A stretch of DNA of 64,000 nt, from assembly GCF_030398385.1 (NCBI RefSeq), contig NZ_JAOAOQ010000025.1, positions 1-64,000 on the forward strand. Direction: 5' to 3'. Source of the DNA: Aquibium sp. ELW1220. GTDB taxonomy: Bacteria; Pseudomonadota; Alphaproteobacteria; Rhizobiales; Rhizobiaceae. Shown piece after piece: positions 50,111 to 59,559 of this stretch. Position numbers and translations under genes: made by a program. How positions within the stretch are numbered: position 1 is the first letter of the stretch; the number at the start of each line of letters is the position of its first letter. The notes below the pieces were generated by a model, which did not search any database, was not told the DNA's origin, and saw nothing but the letters and a program-made list of their open reading frames with translations.

Positions 50111-53083
50111 TCAATGCGCCTCGTCCCAGTTGCTTGCCGCCCTGGCATCCACCCGCAGCGGCACACGCATGGCGACCGCCGGCATGGCGGCGTGTTCCAT
50201 GACGTGGCGGATGACGGGGATCGCCTTGTCCACCAGGCTCTCGGGGGCTTCGAAGATCAGTTCGTCGTGCACCTGCAGGAGCATCTCGACGTCGGACAGG
50301 CCTGCCTTGTCCAGCTCGTCCTCCATGCGAACCATCGCGCGGCGGATGACGTCGGCGGCCGAGCCCTGGATAGGCGCGTTGATGGCGGCGCGCTCGTTGA
50401 AGGCGCGCACCTGCGGGTTCGAGGCGCGGATTTCGGGGTAATGCGCGCGGCGGCCGAAGATGGTCTCGACATAGCCCTTGTCGCGCGCAATCGCCTTGGT
50501 CTCGTCCATGTAGTCGCGGATGCCGGGGAAGCGCTCGAAATACTTCCTGATGTAGGCGCCGGCCTCCTCGCGCGGGATCGACAGCTGGTTGGCCAGCCCG
50601 AAGGCCGAAATGCCGTAGATGATGCCGAAATTGATCGCCTTGGCGCGGCGGCGCACCTCGCCCGGCATGCCCTCGACCGGCACGCCGAACATCTCCGAGG
50701 CCGTCATGGCATGGATGTCGATGCCGTCGGCGAAGGCCTGGCGCAGCTGCGGGATGTCGGCGACATGGGCGAGGACGCGCAGCTCGATCTGCGAATAGTC
50801 GGCAGAGATGAGCTTGCGGCCGGGTTCGGCGACGAAGGCGGTGCGGATCTTGCGGCCTTCGGCGGTGCGGATCGGAATGTTCTGCAGGTTGGGCTCGGAT
50901 GAGGAGAGCCGGCCCGTCGAGGTCGACGCCATCGAATAGCAGGTGTGGACGCGCTTCGTGTCGCGGTTGATGAAGCCCGGCAGCGCGTCGGTGTAGGTGG
51001 ATTTGAGCTTGGTGAGCTGGCGCCAGTCGACGATGCGGCGCGGCAGATCGTGGCCCTCGGCGGCGAGATCCTCCAGGATGCGCGCGGAGGTGGACCACTG
51101 GCCCGTCGCGGTCTTTGTGGCGCCGGCCAGTCCCATCTTGCCGAAGAGGATGTCGCCCAGCTGCTTGGGCGAGCCGATGTTGAAGCGCTCGCCTGCGAGC
51201 TGGTAGATCTCGTCCTCCAGCGCGGCGGCCGCCTGCGCGAAATCGCCCGAGAGACGCGACAGGATCTGGCGGTCGACGGCGATGCCGCGTCGCTCCATGC
51301 GGCCGAGCACGTCGATCAGCGGCCGCTCCAGCCGTTCGTAGACCGAAATGAGGCTCTCTGCGACGAGGCGCGGCTTGAGCAGGCGCCAGAGCCTGAGCGC
51401 CACGTCTGCATCCTCGGCGGCATAGGTGGTGGCGCGGTCGATGTCGACCATGTCGAAGGTGACGGCCGACTTGCCGCTGCCCGCAACCTCCTTGTAGGCG
51501 ATGCAGGTGTGGCCGAGCCAGCGCTCGGCCAGCTTGTCCATGCCGTGCCCGCCGGTGTTGCCGCTGGAGGAGCCCCCATCGAGCACGTAGGACATCAGCA
51601 TCGTGTCGTCGAGCGGCGCCATGGTGAGGTCGAGCCGGTCGAGCAGCACCCAGTCGTACTTGATGTTCTGGCCGATCTTCAGCACCGAGCGGTCGACGAG
51701 CACGGGGCGCAGCGCCGCCAGTGCCGCGTCGAAGGGAATCTGGCCCGGCAGCCTCTCGCCGCCGCCGAGCAGGTCGCCGGTGCCGTTGCGGTGGGCGAGC
51801 GGCACGTAGGCGGCCTTGCCCGGGCGGGTGGCGATGGAGAAGCCGACGAGTTCCGCCTCCATGGGATAGAGCGAGGTGGTTTCGGTGTCGATCGACAGAA
51901 CGCCGGTCTCGCGGGCATCGGCCAGCCAGTCGAGCAATGTCGCAAGGTCGCGGATCGTGACGTAGGCGGAGCGGTCGATCGGCGTGGCGAGAGCCTCGGC
52001 CGCGCGGGCGGCAACGAGATCGGCAGGGGTGGGCGCACCGGCCATGGCGGGGGACGATCCCGCCGGGCTCGGCTTCGGCTCGCCGCCGGCCGTCAGGCTT
52101 CCGCCGGGCGGATCACCGGCTCCGACGTCGGGACCGTGCGCGTCTGCGCCGCGCTGGACTTCGATCTCGGCGGCATCGACGGCGGTCGCGTCGGCATCCG
52201 TCGCCTCGGCGACGCGGCGCGTGAGCGACGTGAACTCCATCGCCTTCAGGAAGCCGATCAGCTTCGGGCCGTTCGGCGGCTGCAGCGTCAGGTCGTCGAG
52301 CCCCTCGGCGAGCGGCACGTCGTTGCGCAGCCGCACCAGCTCGCGGGAGATGCGGGCCTTGTCGGCGTTCTCGATGATGCTCTCGCGGCGCTTGTTCTGC
52401 TTGATCTCGGAGGCGCGGGACAGCAGCGTGTCGAGATCGCCGAACTGCTCGAGGAGCTGGGCTGCGGTCTTGGGCCCGATGCCCGGCACGCCCGGCACAT
52501 TGTCGACGGAATCGCCGGTCAGCGCCTGCAGGTCGATCATCTTCTCGGGCGGCACGCCCCATTTCTCGATGACCTCGGGCACCTTGATCTCGCGGTCCTT
52601 CATCGGGTCGTACATCGAGACGGTCTCGCCGACGAGCTGCATCAGGTCCTTGTCGGAGGAGATGATGGTGGTGTCGGCGCCGGCCTCGCAGGCGAGCCTG
52701 GCATAGGTGGCGATGATGTCGTCGGCCTCGAAGCCCTCCATCTCGATGCAGGGCAGGTCGAAGGCGCGGGTGGCCTGCCGGATCAGCCCGAACTGCGGCA
52801 CGAGGTCTTCGGGCGGGGCGGACCGGTTGGCCTTGTATTCGGGGTAGAGCTCGTTGCGGAAGGTCTTCGAGGAATAGTCGAAGATGACGGCGAAATGCGT
52901 CGGCACGACGCCGACATCGGTATCGCGGGCACTGACCATCAGCTTCCACAGCATGTTGCAGAAGCCGGAGACGGCGCCGACCGGTAGCCCGTCCGACTTG
53001 CGGGTCAGCGGCGGCAGTGCGTGATAGGCGCGGAAGATGTAGCCCGAGCCGTCGACGAGGAAGAGATGATCGCCCTTTTTCAT
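50111..53083 (-). CDS. polA: DNA polymerase I
   Basis: 990 aa. The 5' nuclease domain (about 1-300, FLVDGSGYIFRAYHALPP, DDIIATYARLA) and a proline/alanine-rich linker (about 330-380) lead to a 3'-5' exonuclease domain whose acidic residues are intact (SIDTETTSLYP, AAEDADVALRLW), so proofreading should be active. The polymerase domain carries motif A (SADYSQIELRVLAH), the finger helix (RRRAKAINFGIIYGIS) and motif C (LLQVHDELIFEA). Start at Met 53083 gives MKKGDHLFLVDG. The frame extends upstream but is not polymerase-like. Convergent with the Fic gene. Confidence 0.97.
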   Translation of the reverse strand: MKKGDHLFLVDGSGYIFRAYHALPPLTRKSDGLPVGAVSGFCNMLWKLMVSARDTDVGVVPTHFAVIFDYSSKTFRNELYPEYKANRSAPPEDLVPQFGLIRQATRAFDLPCIEMEGFEADDIIATYARLACEAGADTTIISSDKDLMQLVGETVSMYDPMKDREIKVPEVIEKWGVPPEKMIDLQALTGDSVDNVPGVPGIGPKTAAQLLEQFGDLDTLLSRASEIKQNKRRESIIENADKARISRELVRLRNDVPLAEGLDDLTLQPPNGPKLIGFLKAMEFTSLTRRVAEATDADATAVDAAEIEVQRGADAHGPDVGAGDPPGGSLTAGGEPKPSPAGSSPAMAGAPTPADLVAARAAEALATPIDRSAYVTIRDLATLLDWLADARETGVLSIDTETTSLYPMEAELVGFSIATRPGKAAYVPLAHRNGTGDLLGGGERLPGQIPFDAALAALRPVLVDRSVLKIGQNIKYDWVLLDRLDLTMAPLDDTMLMSYVLDGGSSSGNTGGHGMDKLAERWLGHTCIAYKEVAGSGKSAVTFDMVDIDRATTYAAEDADVALRLWRLLKPRLVAESLISVYERLERPLIDVLGRMERRGIAVDRQILSRLSGDFAQAAAALEDEIYQLAGERFNIGSPKQLGDILFGKMGLAGATKTATGQWSTSARILEDLAAEGHDLPRRIVDWRQLTKLKSTYTDALPGFINRDTKRVHTCYSMASTSTGRLSSSEPNLQNIPIRTAEGRKIRTAFVAEPGRKLISADYSQIELRVLAHVADIPQLRQAFADGIDIHAMTASEMFGVPVEGMPGEVRRRAKAINFGIIYGISAFGLANQLSIPREEAGAYIRKYFERFPGIRDYMDETKAIARDKGYVETIFGRRAHYPEIRASNPQVRAFNERAAINAPIQGSAADVIRRAMVRMEDELDKAGLSDVEMLLQVHDELIFEAPESLVDKAIPVIRHVMEHAAMPAVAMRVPLRVDARAASNWDEAH

Positions 53084-53552
53084 GGGCGAAGGCTTAGCGC
53101 GGGAACCGGGCGAAATCCACGCGAAACGACGCGGCCGGCACATCCCTCCCGCCACGATGTGACGGGCGCGCGGCCTCCGGCGGTTGAATCCGCGGTCGGC
53201 ACGTGGCATAGACGGGTCACCAGCCGGACCGAGCGCCGCGTGGACCTGCCTCCACAGACCGCCCTCTGCTCCGCAGCGCCAAGGCGCGGGCACGTTCACG
53301 AATTGGTTACGAAGATGTAATCTTCGCGCCCTTGAATCGCCACGATCGAAATCCAATTTTCATGTCATCGGAAGTTGCTTCCGAGTTCGGTCAAAGGCCC
53401 GTCCCCCGCCTCGCCGAACAGCGCGGCGGCCTCATCCCCCCCTCTCCGGGCCGCCGCATTTTAAAGTCCGGCCACCGTGGTAGTCCCCCTCCACCACGGT
53501 GGCCGATTTTCGTTTCGGGAACCCCTACCGGCCTCAATTCGACGGATACTGG
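53084..53552. other. 470-bp intergenic region between polA and the lipid kinase gene
   Basis: No supported gene. It should contain the polA promoter and that of the divergent lipid kinase gene. It also has a perfect GAAGAT/ATCTTC palindrome at 53311-53325 and the hairpin at 53471-53503. Confidence 0.5.
53471..53503 (+). terminator. 10-bp stem hairpin upstream of the lipid kinase gene
   Basis: GCCACCGTGG (53471-53480) pairs with 53494-53503; the 13-base loop holds CCCCC, and ATTTTCGTTT follows, so it resembles an intrinsic terminator on the plus strand. With no plus-strand gene upstream it may act as an attenuator or insulator for the lipid kinase gene. Confidence 0.45.
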
Positions 53553-54449
53553 ATGCAAGATCGAACCGACGCCCGCAAGCGACGTGCGCTGCTGCTGTTC
53601 AACCCCGGTGCCCGGCGCGCGGCAGAGGGATTCGGTGCGGTGATGCCGCGGCTGGTACAGGGCGGGCTCGCCGTGACCGTCGAGCCCTTCTCGGCGCTGC
53701 CGGAGCTCGCGCGCGACATCGTGCGGCTGCGCGAGACGGCGGACCTGATCGTGCTGTGCGGCGGCGACGGGACCATCGCGTCCGGCGCCATGGCGGTGAT
53801 GGAAAGCGGCCTGCCGCTGGGCATCATCCCGATGGGCACCGCCAACGACCTCGCCCGCACGCTCGACATTCCCATGGACCTCGAACAGGCCGCCGACGTG
53901 ATCGTGTCGGGCGCCACGCGGCGCATCGACGTCGGCTCCGTCAACGGCCATGCCTTCTTCAACGTCGCCAGCATCGGGCTCTCCGCCGACCTGGCGCGAA
54001 AGCTCGACGCCGGGCTGAAGAAGCGCTGGGGCCGGCTCGGCTATGCCATCGCCGCGCTGCGCGTGCTGTCGCGAAGCCGCCGCTTCGAGGCGACGATCAC
54101 CGAGAAGGACTTCGAGACACAGGTTTCGACCTATCAGATCGCGGTCGGCAACGGTCGCCACTACGGCGGCGGCAACGTGGTGGAGGAAAAGGCGTCGATC
54201 GACGACGGCTATCTCGATCTCTACAGCCTGGAGGTCTCGAACGTGTGGAAGCTGGCCGCCATGATGCGGTCGTTCCGGGCCGGGCGGCAGGGCCTCTGGA
54301 GCGAGGTGCGCACGGCCAAGTGCGTGCGCTTCGACGTGGTGACGAGGCGGCCGATGCCGGTGAACACGGACGGCGAGATCGTCACCGCGACGCCGGCCCG
54401 CTTCATGGTGCATCCGGCCGCGGTGGAGGTTTTCGTTCCGAAGACCTGA
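53553..54449 (+). CDS. YegS/DagK-type lipid kinase
   Basis: 298 aa diacylglycerol kinase catalytic-domain protein. NPGARRAAEG near the N-terminus, the nucleotide-binding GGDGT in LIVLCGGDGTIASG, and PMGTANDLARTL. The C-terminal beta-sandwich of YegS-like kinases follows. A GTG at 53499 would add 18 residues but lies inside the hairpin without a ribosome site, so the ATG at 53553 is preferred. Lipid substrate unknown. Confidence 0.85.
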   Translation: MQDRTDARKRRALLLFNPGARRAAEGFGAVMPRLVQGGLAVTVEPFSALPELARDIVRLRETADLIVLCGGDGTIASGAMAVMESGLPLGIIPMGTANDLARTLDIPMDLEQAADVIVSGATRRIDVGSVNGHAFFNVASIGLSADLARKLDAGLKKRWGRLGYAIAALRVLSRSRRFEATITEKDFETQVSTYQIAVGNGRHYGGGNVVEEKASIDDGYLDLYSLEVSNVWKLAAMMRSFRAGRQGLWSEVRTAKCVRFDVVTRRPMPVNTDGEIVTATPARFMVHPAAVEVFVPKT

Positions 54450-54552
54450 CGTCGCGCGCGCCGACCGCTTGTCCAAACACCCCCTCCCCTTTCGGTCGCC
54501 CTTGCAGTAGGGTCGCGCCTCCTTTCCAGAGTGCATTCGCGAGCGTCCCGCC

Positions 54553-55941
54553 ATGACCGTTCCATCCTCCGTTCTCTCGGCTCTCGATTCCGGCCTGCCC
54601 GGCAGTCTCGATCGTCTGTTCGAACTGTTGCGCATACCGTCGATCTCGACGGACCCGGCCTATGCCGGCGACTGCCGCAAGGCGGCGGAGTGGCTGGTGG
54701 AGGACCTCGTCTCGATCGGCTTCACCGCCGGCGTCCGGGATACCGCCGGCCATCCGATGGTGGTGGCGCATCATGCGGGTGCCTCGGCCGACGCGCCGCA
54801 CGTGCTGTTCTACGGTCATTACGACGTGCAGCCCGTCGATCCGCTGGAACTCTGGGAGGACGATCCCTTCGCGCCCGCCGTCAAGACCGGGTCATCGGGC
54901 CGCAAAATCATCACCGGTCGCGGCTCGGCCGACGACAAGGGCCAGCTGATGACCTTCGTGGAGGCCTGCCGCGCCTGGAAGGCGGCGACGGGCTCGCTGC
55001 CCTGCGCCGTGACCATCCTGTTCGAGGGCGAGGAAGAGTCCGGCTCGCCGTCGCTGAAGCCCTTCCTCGAAGCCAATGCCGAGGAGCTGAAGGCCGATTT
55101 CGCGCTGGTCTGCGACACCGGCATGCTGGACCACGAGACGCCCGCGATCTCGACCGGCCTGCGCGGCCTCGTGGGCGAGGAGATCGTGGTGAAGGCGGCG
55201 AGCCGCGACCTGCATTCGGGCCTCTATGGCGGCGCGGCGGCCAATCCGATCCATATCCTGTCGACGATCCTCGCCGACCTGCACGACGCGGACGGCCGCG
55301 TCACGCTCGCCGGTTTCTACGACGGCGTCGACGAGACGCCGCCGGAGATCCTGGCCGGGTGGGAGAAGCTCGGCAGCCGGGCCGAAGACCTGCTGAGCGA
55401 CATCGGCCTGTCGGTCCCCTCCGGCGAAAAGGGCCGCTCGATCCTCGAACTCACCTGGGCCCGGCCGACGGCGGAAGTCAACGGCATCACCGGCGGCTAT
55501 ACCGGCAAGGGCTTCAAGACCGTGATCGCCGCGGAAGCCTCGGCGAAGGTGTCGTTCCGCCTGGTGCACCGGCAGCAGCCCGAGGCGATCCGCGCCGCCT
55601 TCCGCGCCTTCGTGCAGGAGCGCATCCCGGCCGATTGCTCCGTCGAGTTCCACAAGCATGGCGGATCGCCGGCGATCCAGCTGCCCTACGACTCGCCGCT
55701 CCTGATCAAGGCGAAGCAGGCGCTCTCGGACGAGTGGCCGAACGAGACGGTGATGATCGCGATGGGCGGCTCGATCCCGATCGTCGGCGACTTCCAGTCC
55801 TTGCTGGGCATGGACTCGCTGCTGGTCGGCTTCGGCCTGCCGGACGATCGCGTCCATTCGCCGAACGAGAAATACGAATTGTCGTCGTTCCAGAAGGGCC
55901 AGCGGTCCTGGGCGCGCATTCTCGGCGCGCTGGCTGCCTGA
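54553..55941 (+). CDS. M20/M25/M40 family metallo-dipeptidase
   Basis: 462 aa, cytosolic. Two-zinc M20 peptidase with ligands in YGHYDVQP (His, with the Asp that follows it), GRGSADDKG (bridging Asp), EGEEESGSPS (catalytic Glu pair), CDTGM and HSPNEKYE. Dimerisation domain inserted at about 200-330. The pattern is closest to CNDP/Dug1-like dipeptidases rather than to DapE or ArgE. Ten bases from nrnC, so the two probably share a transcript. Confidence 0.92.
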   Translation: MTVPSSVLSALDSGLPGSLDRLFELLRIPSISTDPAYAGDCRKAAEWLVEDLVSIGFTAGVRDTAGHPMVVAHHAGASADAPHVLFYGHYDVQPVDPLELWEDDPFAPAVKTGSSGRKIITGRGSADDKGQLMTFVEACRAWKAATGSLPCAVTILFEGEEESGSPSLKPFLEANAEELKADFALVCDTGMLDHETPAISTGLRGLVGEEIVVKAASRDLHSGLYGGAAANPIHILSTILADLHDADGRVTLAGFYDGVDETPPEILAGWEKLGSRAEDLLSDIGLSVPSGEKGRSILELTWARPTAEVNGITGGYTGKGFKTVIAAEASAKVSFRLVHRQQPEAIRAAFRAFVQERIPADCSVEFHKHGGSPAIQLPYDSPLLIKAKQALSDEWPNETVMIAMGGSIPIVGDFQSLLGMDSLLVGFGLPDDRVHSPNEKYELSSFQKGQRSWARILGALAA

Positions 55942-55951
55942 GGAGAACAGA

Positions 55952-56569
55952 ATGACCATCCGCTTCCACAAGCACGACCTGCCGGATCTCTCGAACTACG
56001 CCGTCGACGCGGTCGCCATCGACACCGAGACACTCGGCCTGAAGCCGCATCGCGACCGGCTCTGCGTGGTGCAGATCTCGCCCGGAGACGGGTCGGCCGA
56101 CGTGATCCAGATCGAGCGCGGCCAGACCGAGGCGCCGAACCTCGCCAGGCTGCTGCGCGATCCGGGGATCACCAAGATCTTCCATTTCGGCCGGTTCGAC
56201 CTCGCCGTGCTGTTCCACAACCTGGGCGTCATGCCGCAGCCGGTGTTCTGCACCAAGATCGCGTCGCGGCTGACACGCACCTACACCGACCGGCACGGGC
56301 TGAAGGACGTCTGCCAGGAGTTTCTCGGCATCTCGCTGTCGAAGCAGCAGCAGTCGTCGGACTGGGCGGCGGAGATCCTGTCGCCGGAGCAGCTCGAATA
56401 TGCCGCCTCGGACGTGCTGCACCTGCACCGGCTGCGCGAAGCACTGACGGCACGGCTGATCCGCGACGGCCGGGGGTCGGAAGCGGAGGCATGCTTCGAC
56501 TTCCTGCCGACGCGGGCGAAGCTCGACCTGATGGGCTGGGACGAGGAAGACATCTTCGCGCATTCGTGA
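55952..56569 (+). CDS. nrnC: nanoRNase C (NrnC), DEDDy 3'-5' exonuclease
   Basis: 205 aa RNase D-like protein without HRDC domains, the NrnC type that replaces Orn in many alphaproteobacteria and degrades 2-mers to 5-mers, including pGpG from c-di-GMP turnover. Active-site set Asp24/Glu26 (AIDTETLGL), Asp82 (HFGRFDLAVL), Tyr149 and Asp153 (YAASDVLHLH). The C-terminus (LDLMGWDEEDIFAHS) matches Bartonella and Brucella NrnC as I remember them. Follows the M20 gene by ten bases. Confidence 0.93.
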   Translation: MTIRFHKHDLPDLSNYAVDAVAIDTETLGLKPHRDRLCVVQISPGDGSADVIQIERGQTEAPNLARLLRDPGITKIFHFGRFDLAVLFHNLGVMPQPVFCTKIASRLTRTYTDRHGLKDVCQEFLGISLSKQQQSSDWAAEILSPEQLEYAASDVLHLHRLREALTARLIRDGRGSEAEACFDFLPTRAKLDLMGWDEEDIFAHS

Positions 56570-56910
56570 CGGCTGCGGCGTGATCGCCGCCGGCCGCCTT
56601 TCCTGGCCTGAACCCTTCCGCCAGGCCGCGCACTCGGCCGACGACGTTTCGGGGGCCGTGCGAGCCAGTTCCGACGGCGCATCCGCAGCGAGGCAGAACC
56701 GGCGGCGGCGGCCTCTTGCGTCGCGGGCTGCGCGGTGACGCATTTCGGCCGCCCCTTACGATGGGGAGCGGAGACATGCACACCGACCGGACTGCGCAAG
56801 ATTGCGCAAGAACGGTATCCGCTTCTGCTTGTCTTTGGCGCGCAGGCCGTTATGTGGTCGGCGCGATGCATGCGACACGTTCTTGGCGCCTGCCGAAGAA
56901 GACGGGAGCG
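56570..56910. other. 340-bp intergenic region upstream of rfbC
   Basis: No supported gene, although the rfbC frame stays open back to 56716. Two direct copies of TGCGCAAG lie exactly ten bases apart (56793-56800 and 56803-56810), one helical turn, and could be a regulator site for the glycan genes. No promoter is clear. Confidence 0.4.
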
Positions 56911-57486
56911 ATGGTGAACATACATCCGGGGGTGGAGCAGCAAAATCCTGGCGGCGTCCTGGTGCTGGAACCGCGACGTTTCTCCGACGAGCGGGGTTAC
57001 TTCGAAGAGATCTGGAACCGGACGCGCTTTCGCGACCTCGGGATCGATGTCGACTTCGTCCAGGACAATTGCTCGATGTCGGCCACACCCGGCACGCTGC
57101 GCGGCCTGCATTTCCAGGCGCCGCCGCATGCGCAGGACAAGCTGGTTCGCTGCACGCAGGGTGCGATCTTCGACGTGGTCGTCGACATCCGCCGGGGTTC
57201 GCCGACCTATGGAAGCTGGATGGGCGTGGAACTGACGCAGGGCAACGGACGTCAGATCTTCGTGCCGAAAGGCTTCCTGCACGGCTTCGTCACGCTCGAG
57301 CCGGACACCCTGGTGCAGTACAAGTGTTCGGACGGCTATGCGCCGGACTGCGACAGGTCGGTGCGCTGGGACAGCCTCGGCATCCACTGGCCGCTCGAGA
57401 CGGCGCCCGTCCTGTCGACGAAGGATGCCCAGGCGATGCCCTGGTCGGACTTCGACAGTCCCTTCGTGCTCGGCGAGAACGCATGA
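56911..57486 (+). CDS. rfbC: dTDP-4-dehydrorhamnose 3,5-epimerase
   Basis: 191 aa RmlC-type cupin. Conserved VLEPRRFSDERGYFEEIW, FVQDNCSMS, LRGLHFQAPPHAQDKLVRC with the catalytic His, and PKGFLHGFVTL. Makes dTDP-4-dehydro-L-rhamnose. The ATG at 56911 starts the family-typical N-terminus. It is followed after 34 bp by rfbD. The two other rhamnose genes (rfbA, rfbB) are not in the window. Confidence 0.94.
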   Translation: MVNIHPGVEQQNPGGVLVLEPRRFSDERGYFEEIWNRTRFRDLGIDVDFVQDNCSMSATPGTLRGLHFQAPPHAQDKLVRCTQGAIFDVVVDIRRGSPTYGSWMGVELTQGNGRQIFVPKGFLHGFVTLEPDTLVQYKCSDGYAPDCDRSVRWDSLGIHWPLETAPVLSTKDAQAMPWSDFDSPFVLGENA

Positions 57487-57520
57487 GGGACCGGGCGGCA
57501 CGTCACGGGAATCCGGCAGG

Positions 57521-58381
57521 ATGAAGCTCCTCGTCTTCGGCAAGACGGGTCAGGTGGCGCGCGAACTCGCACGGCGCTGCCCGCCCGGCATGCAGGCGAT
57601 CTTCCTTGGCCGCGAACAGGCCGACCTGTCGGTGCCCGAACGCTGCGCCGCGGCCATCCGCTCGTCGGACGTCGACGTGGTCATCAACGCTGCCGCCTGG
57701 ACCGCCGTCGACCATGCGGAGGACGACGAGACGCTCGCGACGCTGGTGAACGGCGCGGCGCCGGGCGCCATGGCGCAGGCCTGCGCAGAGCGCGGCATCC
57801 CGTTGCTCCACCTTTCCACCGACTACGTCTTCGACGGCTCCGGCACCCGGCCCTTCGAGCCCGCCGACGCACCGGCACCGCTCAATGCCTATGGCCGCTC
57901 CAAGCTCGCCGGGGAGGCCGCCATCCGCGCAAGCGGTGCCCGCCATCTCGTCCTGCGGACGAGCTGGGTCGTGTCGGCGCATGGAACCAATTTCGTCCGG
58001 ACGATGCTGCGGCTGGGGCGGGAGCGCGACGTCGTGAGGGTCGTCTCCGACCAGATCGGGGGACCGACGCCGGCCGGCGCGATCGCCGAGGCGCTGCTGT
58101 CGGCGGCGCGCGACATGGCGGCGGGGGCGGCCGGCGGCACCCACCACTTCGCAGGCGCACCCGACACGAGCTGGGCCGAGTTCGCCCGGGCGATCATGAC
58201 GGAAGCCGGCCTGTCCTGCGCGGTGGAGGACATCCCGAGCGCAGCCTATCCGACCAGGGCGCGCCGGCCGCTGAATTCGCGGCTGGACTGCACCGGCTTC
58301 GAGCGGGCGTTCGGCATCGCCAGACCGGACTGGCGCGAGGGCCTGGCAGAGATCGTCGCGGAGATCGGGGGAGCCGGGTGA
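57521..58381 (+). CDS. rfbD: dTDP-4-dehydrorhamnose reductase
   Basis: 286 aa extended SDR, RmlD type, completing dTDP-L-rhamnose. Cofactor motif [11 protein letters not shown] at residues 7-17, STDYVFDG, and the YGRSK catalytic pair (Tyr and Lys). The ATG at 57521 gives [10 protein letters not shown] with GGCAGG upstream. Works with rfbC directly upstream. Confidence 0.93.
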   Translation: MKLLVFGKTGQVARELARRCPPGMQAIFLGREQADLSVPERCAAAIRSSDVDVVINAAAWTAVDHAEDDETLATLVNGAAPGAMAQACAERGIPLLHLSTDYVFDGSGTRPFEPADAPAPLNAYGRSKLAGEAAIRASGARHLVLRTSWVVSAHGTNFVRTMLRLGRERDVVRVVSDQIGGPTPAGAIAEALLSAARDMAAGAAGGTHHFAGAPDTSWAEFARAIMTEAGLSCAVEDIPSAAYPTRARRPLNSRLDCTGFERAFGIARPDWREGLAEIVAEIGGAG

Positions 58382-58556
58382 GCCGGGGCGAGACCGGCGC
58401 TGCCGGCGCGTCCGCCCCCACGTCCGGCAGCGGCCGGACGCATCGTGCGATGCGTTCGAGCGGGACGGCTTTTCCATGCGGCCAGACTGTGGCATGCCGT
58501 GTTCCGCTGGCGTGGGCACGCCAGCCGGCGCCTACCGGTACCAAGGATCTCCTGCG

Positions 58557-59516
58557 ATGATTCCATCCCGCGGCTATCACGAGCGCGTCCTGGTGACCGG
58601 CGGCGCGGGCTTTCTCGGCTCGCATCTCTGCGAGCGGCTGCTCCAGCGCGACACGGAGGTCGTCAGCGTCGACAATTACTTCACCGGCTCGCGGACGAAT
58701 ATCGGCCACCTCCTCGCCAACCCGCGTTTCGAGGCGCTGCGGCACGACATCACTTTCCCGATCCATCTGGAAGTCGACCGGATCTTCAACCTCGCCTGTC
58801 CGGCATCGCCGGTGCACTACCAGCACGACCCCGTCCAGACGACGAAGACCTCGGTGCACGGGGCCATCAACGTGCTGGGGTTGGCCAAGCGGCTGCAGGC
58901 GCCGATCCTCCAGGCCTCGACCAGCGAGGTCTATGGCGATCCGACCGTGCATCCCCAGACCGAGGACTACTGGGGCAACGTCAACCCGATCGGGCTGCGG
59001 GCCTGCTACGACGAGGGCAAGCGCTGCGCCGAGACCCTGTTCTTCGACTATCATCGCCAGCATGCGGTTCCGATCAAGGTCGTACGCATCTTCAACACCT
59101 ACGGACCGCGGATGCACCCCAATGACGGACGGGTGGTCTCGAATTTCATCATGCAGGCGCTGCAGGGCGCGCCGCTGACGATCTATGGCGAGGGACAGCA
59201 GACGCGCTCGTTCTGCTATGTGGACGATCTCGTCGAGGGCATGATCCGCTTCATGGACACCGGACCGGAACACACCGGACCGATCAACCTCGGCAATCCG
59301 GAAGAGATCACCATCCTGGAACTGGCCGAGAAGGTGCTGCGGCTGACGGGCTCGTCCTCGTCCATCGAGCGGCATCCGCTTCCGGCCGACGACCCGAGAC
59401 AGCGCCGGCCCGACATCACACGGGCGAAGTCGGTCATCGGCTGGGAACCGAAGGTGTCCTTCGAGGACGGTCTGGAGAGAACCATCCACTCCTTCAAGTC
59501 GCGCTACTTTTCGTAG
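58557..59516 (+). CDS. UDP-glucuronate decarboxylase-like SDR (UXS type)
   Basis: 319 aa extended SDR. NAD-binding [50 protein letters not shown], and the catalytic YDEGKR (Tyr, Lys). The sequence closely follows UDP-xylose synthases, so UDP-xylose production for a surface glycan is likely. A dTDP-glucose dehydratase is a less likely reading. Start at ATG 58557, with AAGGA ten bases upstream. Confidence 0.88.
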   Translation: MIPSRGYHERVLVTGGAGFLGSHLCERLLQRDTEVVSVDNYFTGSRTNIGHLLANPRFEALRHDITFPIHLEVDRIFNLACPASPVHYQHDPVQTTKTSVHGAINVLGLAKRLQAPILQASTSEVYGDPTVHPQTEDYWGNVNPIGLRACYDEGKRCAETLFFDYHRQHAVPIKVVRIFNTYGPRMHPNDGRVVSNFIMQALQGAPLTIYGEGQQTRSFCYVDDLVEGMIRFMDTGPEHTGPINLGNPEEITILELAEKVLRLTGSSSSIERHPLPADDPRQRRPDITRAKSVIGWEPKVSFEDGLERTIHSFKSRYFS

Positions 59517-59559
59517 GGCGGCTGGTCGACGCGGCCACGAGGCGCGCGAACCGGTGCGG

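Noticed and set aside
53499-53552. GTG start for the lipid kinase gene
   Set aside because: It lies inside a stable hairpin and lacks a ribosome site; the ATG at 53553 starts the conserved part.
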